Shown one piece after another: positions 12,825-24,490 of a stretch of 64,000 nucleotides of DNA (position 1 is the stretch's first letter; each line of letters starts with the position of its first letter). This DNA is from Morchella semilibera. Its lineage: Eukaryota > Ascomycota > Pezizomycetes > Pezizales > Morchellaceae. Position numbers and translations under genes: made by a program. Where the stretch lies: positions 5,887,613 to 5,951,612 of the forward strand of contig CM018603.1 in NCBI GenBank assembly GCA_009192285.1, in the 5' to 3' direction. A model generated the notes under the pieces. It saw only the letters and a list, made by a program, of their open reading frames with translations. It was not told where the DNA came from and did not search any database.

Positions 12825-14363
12825 TATCCGAAGCTTACCCCCAAATAAAGGGCTTTTTTTCTTCTTCTTGTTTTCTTTTCCTTATTTCTTCTTCCTCCTT
12901 TGTTTTACAGTGCATACACGAGCACGGCTTTATTCTATAATCTTTTGGCGCCTGGTTTCTCTTTTTTCCTTTTTCTCTTCTCTTTAGTTTGTATTTATTA
13001 TTCAACAAGTTTCCTTGGGAGCGAGCGGGGGCTGTTTGTCATGTTTCCTTCAGATTTAATCAACTATCTCTTCTAGTGAAATAATTTTGGGAGAAGGGGG
13101 GGGGAGATAAATTGGGTGGGTGGGTGTTTAATGTACTTAAGCACTCTCTATTGACCGACCTGAAAGTGGAGGCTGGTTAATATATTTGGCGATGGGATGT
13201 GAGGCCAATTTACTAAAAGCGCGAGTGATCGCCCATGAGGGAGGTTCCTGCTCGTCATAGATTATCACTCGGTTACATTTCCAAAATTACTTCAAACGAT
13301 GTTTATCCTAAGCAGGTGTTCTTTCTCAACCCATGACTAATTATAAGTAAATGGACAGATAGACGGTTAACTCTTTATATAAGCATCCTTCAACCAAGTC
13401 ACTTAACGATCTCGCCCCTCCAAGTACCTTCTCAACACCAAACCTCTTTACCTCATCAACCCCCTTTTCAAATGTCTCGATATATATACAAGACGATCAT
13501 CAAGCGGACGTACTTGAGAGACGCCGTCTATGGACATCATCATCATGTCAACCATACCATATACCCCACACCATACACTGCTCAGTGAGGCGTCCAATTT
13601 CTTGACGAAATACTGAATTCAGTCATAGAAGAGGCAAAGGCATGTGTGATCCGTCCCCCACCTCCCCCCCAAAAAAAACCTCTCAAAAACGAATGATGGG
13701 GCGTACTGACGTGACCCTCTTTCTATCTTTAATTTTTCATGTGCACCACCTCTCCCCTCCTCCTCCTCCTCCTCCCCCACTCATACTCACCCACACACAC
13801 CGCAGATCTCGCTACAGTCATCACTCAATTGTGACATGTCGTTCGTCTCGTCTAGTCTCGTAATTCTAATTCTTCCTTGTTTTTGCTGTGCGGGTAGTCT
13901 CGCTCGGTCGGTTCCACTGCAGGCTGAGGGACTCGGCAAAAATGCTCTCTCTGTTCAGAATCCCACCGGATCACACACATAAAACTTCGGTGATCGCAGC
14001 CGCGACACAAAACTACACTACTTACTGCACTCCCTAATTCACCCCACCCCCTCTGGCCCGGAGTTCCGAAAAGATGAGGCCAAAACCAACCCCGTACCCA
14101 CCGTCCCATGCTTCCTACCCTCCCTGTATAAGCTACAAACCCCGTAAGGCCCCCCAGATACATTTAACTATCAACAACGGTGGGCGTTCCGGTGTCCAGA
14201 CAGACTTGCTCACGATCACGCAACTGTCCCCGCTAGCACCGGCGCCACTCCCGCTGGCTGATTACCCGGCGCATACTTACCCTACCCACCCACCGGTCCT
14301 CCATGCGAAACGACACCGGACCACGCCGCCGTCGCCGCCGCAATTGAGCAAGGAAAAAAAAAA
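12825..14363. other. Intergenic region between the unknown-function gene and the small membrane-protein gene
   Basis: No gene is seen. A T/C-rich stretch follows the stop at 12824 and is the likely 3' UTR. (TCC)n and CACACA tracts lie near 13750-13805. The last 300 bases are C-rich on the plus strand and probably form the promoter and leader of the small gene at 14364. Confidence 0.5.
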
Positions 14364-14753
14364 ATGTCCACCCCACTCCTCAAGCGCCGGACCATCATCC
14401 TGACGGGCGCAACGGCCGCCATCACTGCCGTGGGCGCGTTCACGGGTGCGCAGTTGAAGACGGATGCGGATAAGAGGGCAGTTGTTGAGGAGTGTTTGGA
14501 GGCGAGGATTGAGCGGTAGGTCTCTCTCTCTCTCCCTCTTTCTTTCTTTATTTGTATATATATAATTGTTATTATTATTATAATTATCGTTATCATTCGA
14601 TCTGGTGTTTGGGGAAGGGTGGGGCTAATTGGTCGGATGGGTTGCAGGATGAAGCTGTATCGTGAGGGACTGGTGAGGCGTAAGGTGGAACTCGAGGCGA
14701 AGATTGCGAGATTGCGGGACGGTAATGGGGGACGAGATTATCGCTTAGGTTAG
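14364..14753 (+). CDS. Small membrane-anchored coiled-coil protein (85 aa), function unknown
   Basis: Two exons, 14364-14515 and 14648-14753, are joined by a 132-nt GT-AG intron in phase 2, giving 85 aa. The intron begins GTAGGT and ends GTTGCAG; without splicing the frame stops at once (CGG TAG). The N-terminus is MSTPLLKRRTIILTGATAAI, a basic start followed by a hydrophobic Ala/Gly/Thr helix to about residue 30. A charged helix follows, with heptad-like spacing (ARIERMKLYREGLVRR, then VELEAKIARLRDG). The basic N-terminus, single membrane span and coiled coil fit small fungal mitochondrial or ER membrane proteins, but I cannot name one. Exon GC content is clearly higher than that of the surroundings. 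The start lies in an A-rich context just after A10, which is unusual but acceptable. Confidence 0.7.
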
Positions 14754-16062
14754 GAGTAGTAAAAGTGTTTCTTTTTTCCTTCTTTTTTTAAGGAGTTGAA
14801 GTTTTCCTGGCCCAAAAACCAAACATTTACTGCGCATAGAATGATCGACTGACTGACTGACTGACTTGACTCTTACACTCACACCCATATTGATTGGCCC
14901 CATTAAGCTGTAGCCCAAAAATCATGAAAACCACACACGTGGTCGCTCTGCTCTGCTCCCTGCTTACTCTGCCTGCATGATATTGTGAAGTGAGTAAAAT
15001 CAATCCATATGGCCATCGATCAATGAATTCCGCTCTTACTGCTGTTGCTGGAGCTCGAGTAAAAGTACATGTACGCTTCTCTACAGCCCCTTCACTGGAG
15101 TACATGCGTGCACTTGGGTCCTATAAGTAAGCCCAATAATAAAACGTGCACAAAAAAAAAGCACAAGGCCAGTCGGTCAGTCCGGCCGTATCGACGCCGG
15201 GCCGCTGGACAAATAAGATTGTTCTCCCACTCACAGCTCACTCACACACTCACTCACTCACTCGGGCCCGGAATCGCTTGCGAAGCGAAGCTGCACGTAG
15301 CTAAGCTTAAGCAATAACTACATAATTATAAAGACTCGCACAAAACGGCAACTAGAATGCACTTTATCAGATATTAGTCAGATTCGACGAATTAATCTTT
15401 GCAAATACCTAAAGTACACTTCTTTTTAAAGGTGAAGTTGCGGATGCAGGAGTTGTTGTAGAGTACCTAGCTAGGCAGAGTTGACAGTCACCCTCCTCCT
15501 CCCCCCTTCTCCTCTCATTAAGTTACACACATTCACACACACACACACACCACACACAGCCTTATCTATGGAGGGAGGGCCAGGAGTATGATAGGGGACT
15601 AGCTAGGACTGAAAAAATATTCCTTACACTGCGCGTGCCCGATACCTCTACCATATACTAGTAAATACCTCCAGGCAGGCGTATACCTAATCCTACTCTG
15701 TATCCCCCTGGTAAATTAAAGTCCGTCGGGGCTAACAGCGCCCCCAATCTAATAGCTTCCTCTAAGTGTGCAACTTTGTCATATTCTGAGTAATACACAT
15801 GCATGTATATTTGCTGCGCGTCTTCTTTACCTCCGCCAAGAAACTTACCACGTGACCTCTAAACACTTAGTCACGCCCAGCCAACGAACGAACGCCCTTC
15901 ACGGGATATCACTCGATATCTCGCCTTCCACCGTTTCTCTATCAGCTAGCTCACATTCCAGCGGAACATACCGGGCGGGATATTAGAGATTGGGCCGCTG
16001 GAAGGTCACTTTTTTATTTTTCCTGTGCCGCCTGCTCCACCTCAAACACAGAGAGCAATACA

Positions 16063-16405
16063 TACATGTACATGTACAATGTATATCTGGAGGTATGACT
16101 CCCCCCTAGATAACTATGTACATGTACATGTACATAAGCTAGCATGGCAGTAGGTGTACCCCTATGGTTCACGCGCGGTGACACACCTGCTGTTGGCGGG
16201 TTTAATCTTAGATATTGTGCGGCCCGAGGCGCGCGGGGATATCTTGAGGGTGGGGGAGGGGGGTATGAGTCACTCGCTGGGTAAAAACAAGGTTCTTGTG
16301 TGGCCTAAAGGTAAAAACTAAACTATAAACCTCCTAATCTACATAATCTATCCCCAATATGCTACTGTGAGGGAGAGAGAGAGAAAGGAAAGGAAGCTAC
16401 ATGTA
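16063..16405. repeat. Dense TACATGTA cluster with overlapping copies
   Basis: Copies begin at 16063 and 16069 (overlapping), 16119 and 16125 (overlapping), and 16398. The overlapping pairs create short tandem ACATGT runs. More copies follow at 16620, 17042, 17247 and 17324. Confidence 0.85.
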
Positions 16406-17509
16406 CGGACTGACTGGTTGACTGGCTGGAACTAGCGGGCGAGCGAGCGAGTAAGTGAGTAAGTGAGTCACTCGTATATAGCAACAATTGCTGGTGGCGC
16501 TATATAGCGATACCTATCTCATTCTACTTGCTACTTGAGATTAGAATGAGACATCACATGGCCCGGGGTGGCGGGGATCTTCTTTGTGGGAGAGTCGAGC
16601 ACGTACTACCATATTAAAGTACATGTAAGCCAGGGACCTTGGCCTGATTCGAACCCAACAAAACAAAGGAGTTTGTCAACAACTGTGTGCCAGACAGCTA
16701 ACCTTTTGATGTCCTCTCACTCTAACCTGGTGGGCACGAGACACTGCTAATCCCCCCCCCCCTCCCCCAAAACCCACCCGCCACAAATGGCCCTTTACGC
16801 TCAGTACCGGCTGGCCGGCGGTATAGCATAGGTTACAGTACCCTCTACTACACAGTGCCAGTGACGCTGACCTGATGGTGGCCAGCGCCGCTAGACTCAC
16901 AGCATGTAATCGTGCGGATACATACACACACGTACACGGTAACAACCCTTCATGTGCTGTATGCCTAGTTGGGTACCATGTGTGTATATGTCTATATCGG
17001 GAGGGTACACGATCTGCCGCCAGAGGTGGTGATATACAAAGTACATGTAGGTATCATATTCGAAAGCCCTATATAAAGCTAGGTTCACGGTTTGTTGCCG
17101 GATTAACCCCTACCCCCACCCACCCCACCCGGTACAGTTGTGTGATACCCGAAGAGATCGAAAACCTTTTTTGCCAGAAAACCTCAAACCACAGACTTTA
17201 GCTTTTACGCTTGACCACAGAGTCGATCATGCAATGCATATATGGCTACATGTATACACCCTTAATTATTGTTACTCACTCTCTATGTAAACTAACTAGG
17301 TTGATTTTGGTTTGCTTGACGTGTACATGTATGTTACACGTATGATTATGGTTTGTATCCGAACTCTTAGAGTTTGAACCCGGCCACAAATAGCTTTGTA
17401 TACGGGGATTAATTGTGCAGTGCCTGAGCATGAGGTCACAATCTTCTTAAGATGAGTATTATTGCCACTAGTGCTTGTGGAATCCATTTTTAGTTAAATT
17501 ATTATATAA

Positions 17510-17656
17510 GCAATTAGACCGTGTGCACCTGTGGCGAGCACGTACCTGTGCCGGGCATCTTAAGGATCTACTACAAATGATGGCCTTTATTATGTGGATT
17601 AGATAAGATGCTCGGCACAGGTACATGCTCGGCACAGGTGCACACGGTCTAATTGC
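17510..17656. mobile_element. MITE-like element: 53-bp inverted repeat, 41-nt loop
   Basis: The left arm (17510-17562) starts GCAATTAGACCGTGTGCACC. The right arm (17604-17656) ends GGTGCACACGGTCTAATTGC. The arms are complementary at 50 of 53 positions. Inside each arm a unit around GCTCGGCACAGGT is present twice, so the arms carry a short internal duplication. The size (147 bp), AT-rich flanks and lack of coding sequence fit a miniature inverted-repeat element or a foldback. No target-site duplication can be assigned with certainty. Confidence 0.7.
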
Positions 17657-20600
17657 ATATGTAGTTGCAGCACCCAAGCGAAACTTCGTAGCCACATAAT
17701 GGCTAATACTTCCAAATAATAATAATACTATCATAGGCGAAAACCTGATAGCGTGGTTGAAATCAATGGTTTGTGTACTGAGCAATTAACAGGGGGAGAA
17801 AAGGAAACAATTAGAGCCGAGAAACAGACCTTGATCCCCTTCAATATTCCCCATGATCTTGCTTAGTCTATGATCCGAATGGGTCCGTTGCCGATTTATT
17901 AGTAACTAAGAGTAACCAAGCTCGTACCCCTCGCTTCTAGAAGCTGCTTAAGCCGGTGGATATTGCGCATGCTAGATCTTCGAGTGACCATTCATGACCT
18001 CCTCCTCCTCTGTTGCCCCCGGCTTACGCCCCCCACCACTAACGAGGAGTTTTCATAAAGTGCAAAACCAACCCCCTATCAAGCTACCATAGGTTTTGAA
18101 AAATAATATCTCCGACAGACGCGTATTATAACCATCCCGTTTCGGATAAATGGCCAGGGTGGCGTAGCTTACGCGGCCCTTTTTTCCCTCTCTCGCTACC
18201 AAAGACACTTTATAGTAGACCCACTTGAAGAGATTCCCCCTCCCCTTTTTTTCTAGCCTTTTCAAAGTGTATAATTATTTGTTGACATGTACAACTGAGC
18301 CCCAACTGCCGATCATTCAAAATCACTCGGCTTGGTAGCTGCTAGTGTAACCCGTTCACTGCTGCCGAGTTTTCTTTCTCCGATCCGACTCTTTTGGCTG
18401 TAGTTGTAACCTCTCAAAATTGATGGTTTCGTATCGCCAGATTTCGGGCATGTAACCGCTGAGGCTGTGTTGGGCCTTGCAACAACAAAACTCGTCAGCG
18501 ATGAACCTCTGGCAACAACCCGTGTGCGTTGCGCAGTAATCACAAACCGTAAGGCCTACGTACCTCTCTTTCTATTGAATTGACAAAGATAATTATTTAG
18601 ATATACAGCGATGCAATTCTTGCTTCGCCTCGTTATCAATTAACTCATTGGTGGTCTTAAAAGCCGTAATTAAGGCAGTCGTGATGTACGTTGCAGATCA
18701 AGGCCGGAGGTTGGTCCATGAGCCACTACCTACATTTATGTAGATATGAAATCGATCAGATAGTACAGTTCAGGCGTACCATTAATCCCATCTAGGCGTC
18801 CCCCCTGATCAGGGTAACTTTGTGCTCCAAAACACTACCAAAAAAAAAAATCCAATGATAAAATCGACAGAAAATTATCTGATCAGCCTTAATCCTTGAA
18901 TCAAGGTTTCCGGTGCTTACTCTACCAACCACCCCACAATTTATGTAATTATCCACGCCCTGTCTTCCCATGGTTAGCGTAAGCACATAGCACTCAGTAT
19001 CCAAATCCCGGGCCCAGAATTCGATATTCCGTCAGGCAAAGGCCCGTTTCAAGCTCAGTGTAAAACCGCAATACTTTAAACCAAGAATATTATGGTACCT
19101 CTAGGCACAGAGTCGACCCACATAGTACAACATCGGAAGCGCAATGAGCCGGTAAAACCCGCACTCCCTTATACTAAAACAAAAGTCAGGCCTGTGATTT
19201 TTCCAAATCCAAGACCATGCAGGTTGGCCGTTTCGTTTCCTACTCTGGAGTAGATAGGTTATGAATGCAAGCAACCCTTGGACACTCGGGTGCGTTAGAT
19301 GAGCGGGGTAAACTAACGATACATGGAGCCATTTGCGGTGAGAAATGAGAATCCAGAGCCAGTCGTTGTGCCCGTACGCCGGTATGTGGAGTAGAGTGGG
19401 CACTGCACGAGATCTACTTGTGCAGTACAAAAACAGCGAGATCAGGGGACAAGAGGTAATCCTTCCCCATATGAGGTCCTCACGAGACGATTTGGAGAGG
19501 GAATCCGGAAAAAAAAAATTGGAAACCCCTAGCCTTGAGCATCTCACGATGTTTTAAACCTATCAGCACCAAAAACATCAACGTAATATTAGTTTAAGCT
19601 TAGAGGTTCCTTTCGACAGATTAGATTAGAGCCTTCCCTCGACTGACGTGATTGTGACTCTCAATTCCCTTGCCCACTTATATTCAAACACCCGGCTCTG
19701 TATCCCGAATACGACCACTAACAAAAGCAAAGGCAATTATGCAGGTTCCTTACCTAGCGGAAGTAGAGTTGATAGTCAGTCAACTCTGATCAGTCTATAT
19801 TCTCTATTTGCTGACACGGAGTGAATGTTTATCTTTTACCAAAAAATGCGGCTGAGGAGAGAGAAGAGAAAGAGATCCAGAGGAGAGGAGGTTAATCTGT
19901 GACGCATACTTCAGTCAGTGTTGGTGCTAGGTATCCATGCTCACCCTCACCGTATCGATACGGAGAGAGTCACGGGGAGATAACCACTTATGTAGCCACC
20001 TATTAGAGTGAGTACGTGCAGGGTAGGGCGGCAGGGATGAAAGTATGTAAAGATGGGGGCTGAGAGAAAAAAAAAAAGCAGAGGTGCGGCTCGAACCGTA
20101 CTGGCCATGGTACACCAGCGGCATCATTGTCGAGATGAGAGAGCCTCGTTTAGTCTGTCATAATTACCATCAGCAACCCAACCTGAGCCTTAAAAGCTGC
20201 CTATCGGCTGTTACCTATTATACCTGTGTGCTACAGATCATGTCGATCTCGGGAACAGCACACTGGAATCTGGAAAGCTTCTACATATGTATTGATTAAT
20301 TGAGTAGCTGCTCATGAGGTGAGCAGGAATAGCCTTTTGGGCCTCCATCCGCGCCACTGCCATCGATTATTTGTATATGTCACTAATTAACCGAACAAAC
20401 CGGAGAAATCTATCGCAAAAACAAACCAAAATCCCTCGATGATATAAATTTAGGTTCAGATGGGCAGCAATATGCCCTTACATCATGTCCGCTCGTCAGG
20501 CATGTAACCAAGGGCAGTCATGTGAAGTACGGTAGGTATTCTACAGCAAGGCGCAATCCTTAATTGCTGAAGTTCTTACCCGCGGGATAGCCACTTCGGA

Positions 20601-23600
20601 CTAGAGGATACAAGATCATGAAGTGCAAGAAGAAAATTATGATGTTTTTGCTGCTTCGCCTTGTATCTGCGCACCTTAAAACGTGTCGTCACGTGCAGCA
20701 GGGAGAGAGCCAGGAAGCCGGCCCGCACAGCGAACCGAAGATATGGTAAACAATCGCTATACCGGATGAACTTTGAAACGTGACACCAGTATCTGCTGGA
20801 ATATGCGCTCTAGGTACTCAGATGTCAATGCACCACCAGTAGGTACAAACGATAGTCACGCAATACTTGAGATTTGCGAAGATACTTATCAGTAAGATGA
20901 GGAGTAACGAGATTTTGGGCCGACCGCGTGTCCACCAGAAGCATGTATGTACTCCCGTCATGAGCTGAAAATGACATGAACTTACTGAAGGGGGAAAGTC
21001 CAATTCGGCATTCTGTCTTATTTCTCCTCAGTACACGTTCTTACTCCCATTGTAGAAATTGGTGGTAGATTGTGGCGAAACAAAAGACAATTACCTGGGG
21101 TGAATATGAAGTACATTGTCTCTAGATATTGTTTGTGACAAGTTCTGACTCGATATGCCAATCAATCAGGCGTTTTAATATAATATTATAATTAGGCAGA
21201 CTTCGCTCCTGTTGGCCGGCGATGTGAGCGATGCGAATTTCATAGAGAAATGGGTCGCCAATCGATTTTTAAACTCTCGTTATTGGGGAGGCACCTTCCG
21301 AGATCTTTTTCAACCTTATTAAGTATTTGGAAAAATGCCAGGCTGTGTCGATGTTTACATTCAAAAGTAGATGTTTCTAAGCCACTGCTGAGCTTAACTT
21401 TTCTAAGCCTCAAATGCAGTTTATCCAAGGGAGTGGGTGATCTTTGAAGCCACAGATGTGGCTGCAAGCACGATGACGTTATTTTTTTAGCTCTCATTGG
21501 GCCAATAAAATGAGTCAACGACTTAAATTGTGTTTTATTGGCTAGAGAGAGTCATCGACGTGTTTGGGTCTAGATAAGTTGCGGTTAGTCAGTCTAGGTT
21601 TTTTATTGGCTCGCAGTAGTCGGTAATACATGTATGTGCGTTTCACAGGAACACCCACCGAGTCCTGTCCCGGGGCACCGCAGTTCCTTAACGAATCTTC
21701 AAAGTGCTGAACTTACTCTGGGAATTAGTGACTATGTGAGGCTCCTTTTAAGACCTCCACTCCAGGTCCCACACCTTATCCCGGGGGGAGTTAGATTTAG
21801 ATTTAGAGAGACTAGGACCTTATGTTTGTTATTTATTGTTGCACGTAAACAACATCAAAATAGGCAAGAGACAGTAAGAGACAGTATGAGAGGCTCGGGG
21901 CCTAGCATCCGAAAACGGCTAGATGGGCGGGAGCACTGGATTGACGCAACCACAGCAGCGCCAGACACACAGCCCATTTTCACATTTTCACACTTTCCGA
22001 CCAAGGAAGAGAAGCCAAAAAAACAGCCTTTTCCATCGTGTGAAAAGAGTCATCAGTGGAAAGTGCAAGGAAAATGATTGGTTCCGTATATCTTATGCAT
22101 TGCTGTGTGTTACGGATCGCTGATTTGGCAAGGGTACTCAAACTCTGTGCTGCCAGCCCCAAGACCTACATACCTACCGACCGGCAAAGTTCAGACAGCA
22201 AATGGCAAATATGCAGCACGATATGAGCTCACAGTAAAATGCCTACATACCTACCAAGAAGGTTCCCTACGTCTCAGCTCTCAGTACAGGAATGCGAGAT
22301 AACTTAAGTGATAAAACGTTCGCAAAGAGAGAGAAGGGATTTCTGTTACGACATTTATAAGATCCGTTCGGGTCTCTCTGTGGAGGACTGTCTATAATCT
22401 CGAGTTTCTGGTTGTGCCTGGCTGCCTGTGGTATAGGAGATAAAGCAGCAGGGTGGGAAGGGTGTAAGAAGTACACAGGATGCAGTGTAGAGAGAGGTAG
22501 AGAGAGGAATGAGTTTGAGCGGTGTGGTGTGTGGGCGGGCAAAGGGTTACTCATCGATCATAACCCCCGCCTGGCTCAGAACAAAACTAAAGGCTTGCCC
22601 CCTCCCGCGAAAGATACCTTTTGATCTCTCTCGTCAGTCAGTCACACGCAATAATGAGCAGCTTTACAGATTTCCCGAAAGAATAGATACAGTTCCGGTT
22701 CTGTCACTCCACTCCCCGCTCAATCTGAATACCATTGCTTTGTCCAGCTGTCCGCTCTCCCCACATTGTCCGCAATCTCCCCACTCTATTAATTTCAGCA
22801 TTCCATTTCTTCACCGGAGTGCCCTAAAGAAACGGAGGGAGAAGAAGAGGAAGTCAGTTTTCTCCGCCGACGTCCGAGACAACGTACATTCGGACTCATA
22901 CCTTGTCCCCCTGCCCCGATAAAATCTGTCATCGGGCACTTTTGCCACCAGCCCCCTCCACACACACACACTCACTCACCCACACACCCCTCCCTTCCCC
23001 TCCAGATCACTCGGCGTGCGAGCTCATAGTTGCTCACCACTTGGGTTACTCATTTTTACCATACTCCCTCTTTGTTCCGTTGGTGTTTTATATAATTCCC
23101 CTACCTCAGCCGCCGCATCAACCTGCTACACTCAGCACTCAGCTGGGACCTGCATCCAATCGTCCAAGTCACCATTCTCTTCATTTGCCGCCGCATTATC
23201 ATCATCAGAACCATCATCATACCACCGTACCTCAGGGTCTCAAAGCAGAAGTCCAGTCAGTAGCGCGTTTGTCGTCTGCGTCCCTGAAGTAGGGCCCCAC
23301 ACTACTGCCTATTAGCTGAGTTAGCCTGTGCCACAACCAACCCAGCTGGTCCTGACTCTTTCTCAACCAACGCCCCTGATCTCACTTAGTCAAGACTCAT
23401 TTCGGGATTCGACCTGTCTCACAACCCTCAGCCATTTACAAAAACACACATCATTACCACCGCCGAAAACTTTCTTCCCGGGTCTGGGAAGTATCACAAT
23501 GTGTTCTGTGAGTATTACTAGCATCGCCGAAGGATCTCCAGCCACCACCTCACCCGCCCGTTTCGCCACCGTTACTTTCACTACATATTCTATTGCTATC

Positions 23601-24490
23601 GATGCTATTGCACTGTCATAACTTCTAGCTACCATCAACAGTTTTTTTTTTATATATCTTCCTGAATAAATACATCTTCGCCTAATCGGATACATTTTGA
23701 GGAATCGCGTTTGGTTGTACAGACGGCGGGTTGGGAAATTTTGCCGAAAATTCTGATTTTTATTTTTATTTTATTTTTTATTTTTTTCCTACTGGAGTTT
23801 CTATCGGAAGGAGGTAACGGATTTTTATTTTATTTTTTATTTTGGGTTGGGATCGCTATTTCACTGCAACCTTTATATTTCGACAGTCAGAGAGCAACTT
23901 GACGGTGTCCATTTCGAATACAGTCATATTTCAAGATAAGCTGCGCTGGGCAAACCGTGGAAGGAACATATCTGGTATTTAACAACTGGGCACCATATCA
24001 ACAAACGGAAGGAACAGCAAAAGGGAAAGGGAACAGCAAAAAGGAAAGGAAAGGGATTTTTTTCAAAAAAAAAAAAAAAAAAGAGAGAGAGAGAGGGGGA
24101 AGGAGAAATTTCTTCGCTATAGTACCAACAAGCGACAACACCGCCACTAGAGTCACCAGCAGCCACTTTTATGAGAAGGATTCTCCCTTGGTCGCCACTC
24201 AGCCCTACGCCACCCTAGATCTATTTGAGTTGACACAGCTCGGCTCCGCCGTCTGCTCAGCCATTTACTAGTCACTTACCTCGCCATCTAAGTCACAAAA
24301 CACATCACCCTTCCACTCATTCACACAACTGAGATCGACCTACTTTCCTGAGATTGTCCCAAGATTGTTACTCACAATCTGACCTTGAAGACGGAATAAG
24401 GATTCTGATATTTATCTCGGCTTTTCTTTAGTTTTATTTGTTTCTTCTCTGCAACATCTCCTCTCAATTCTTGTGTCTCTATCCAACAAT

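Larger units (their letters stand above)
14754..24490. other. Long intergenic region, ending in the cyclin promoter and leader
   Basis: No convincing gene is seen in 9.7 kb. It has simple tracts: GACT repeats at about 14844, CTCA at 15240-15265, CA at 15535-15556 and GAGC/GAGT at 16436-16473. TACATGTA clusters lie at 15066-17331. A long inverted repeat lies at 17510-17656, and a minus-strand open island at about 18313-18561. The part from about 22.6 kb on is C/T-rich on the plus strand with A/T homopolymers (T-rich 23757-23845, A18 at 24064-24081). It probably contains the cyclin promoter and a long leader with upstream ATGs. Confidence 0.5.

Noticed and set aside
16640-16730. tRNA-like B-box (GGTTCGAATC on the minus strand)
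   Set aside because: No T-stem, acceptor stem or full cloverleaf could be folded around it.
19101-19547. 148-codon minus-strand frame
   Set aside because: It starts from GTG and includes homopolymer-encoded Phe; no domain and no splice partner.
20040-20120. Minus-strand GGTTCGAGCC followed by a T-run, like a Pol III gene end
   Set aside because: The T-arm does not pair and no acceptor stem or A-box at the right distance was found.
21634-22077. 147-codon frame beginning inside a TACATGTATG motif
   Set aside because: Basic, low-information translation with no family signal; composition is like neighbouring non-coding DNA.
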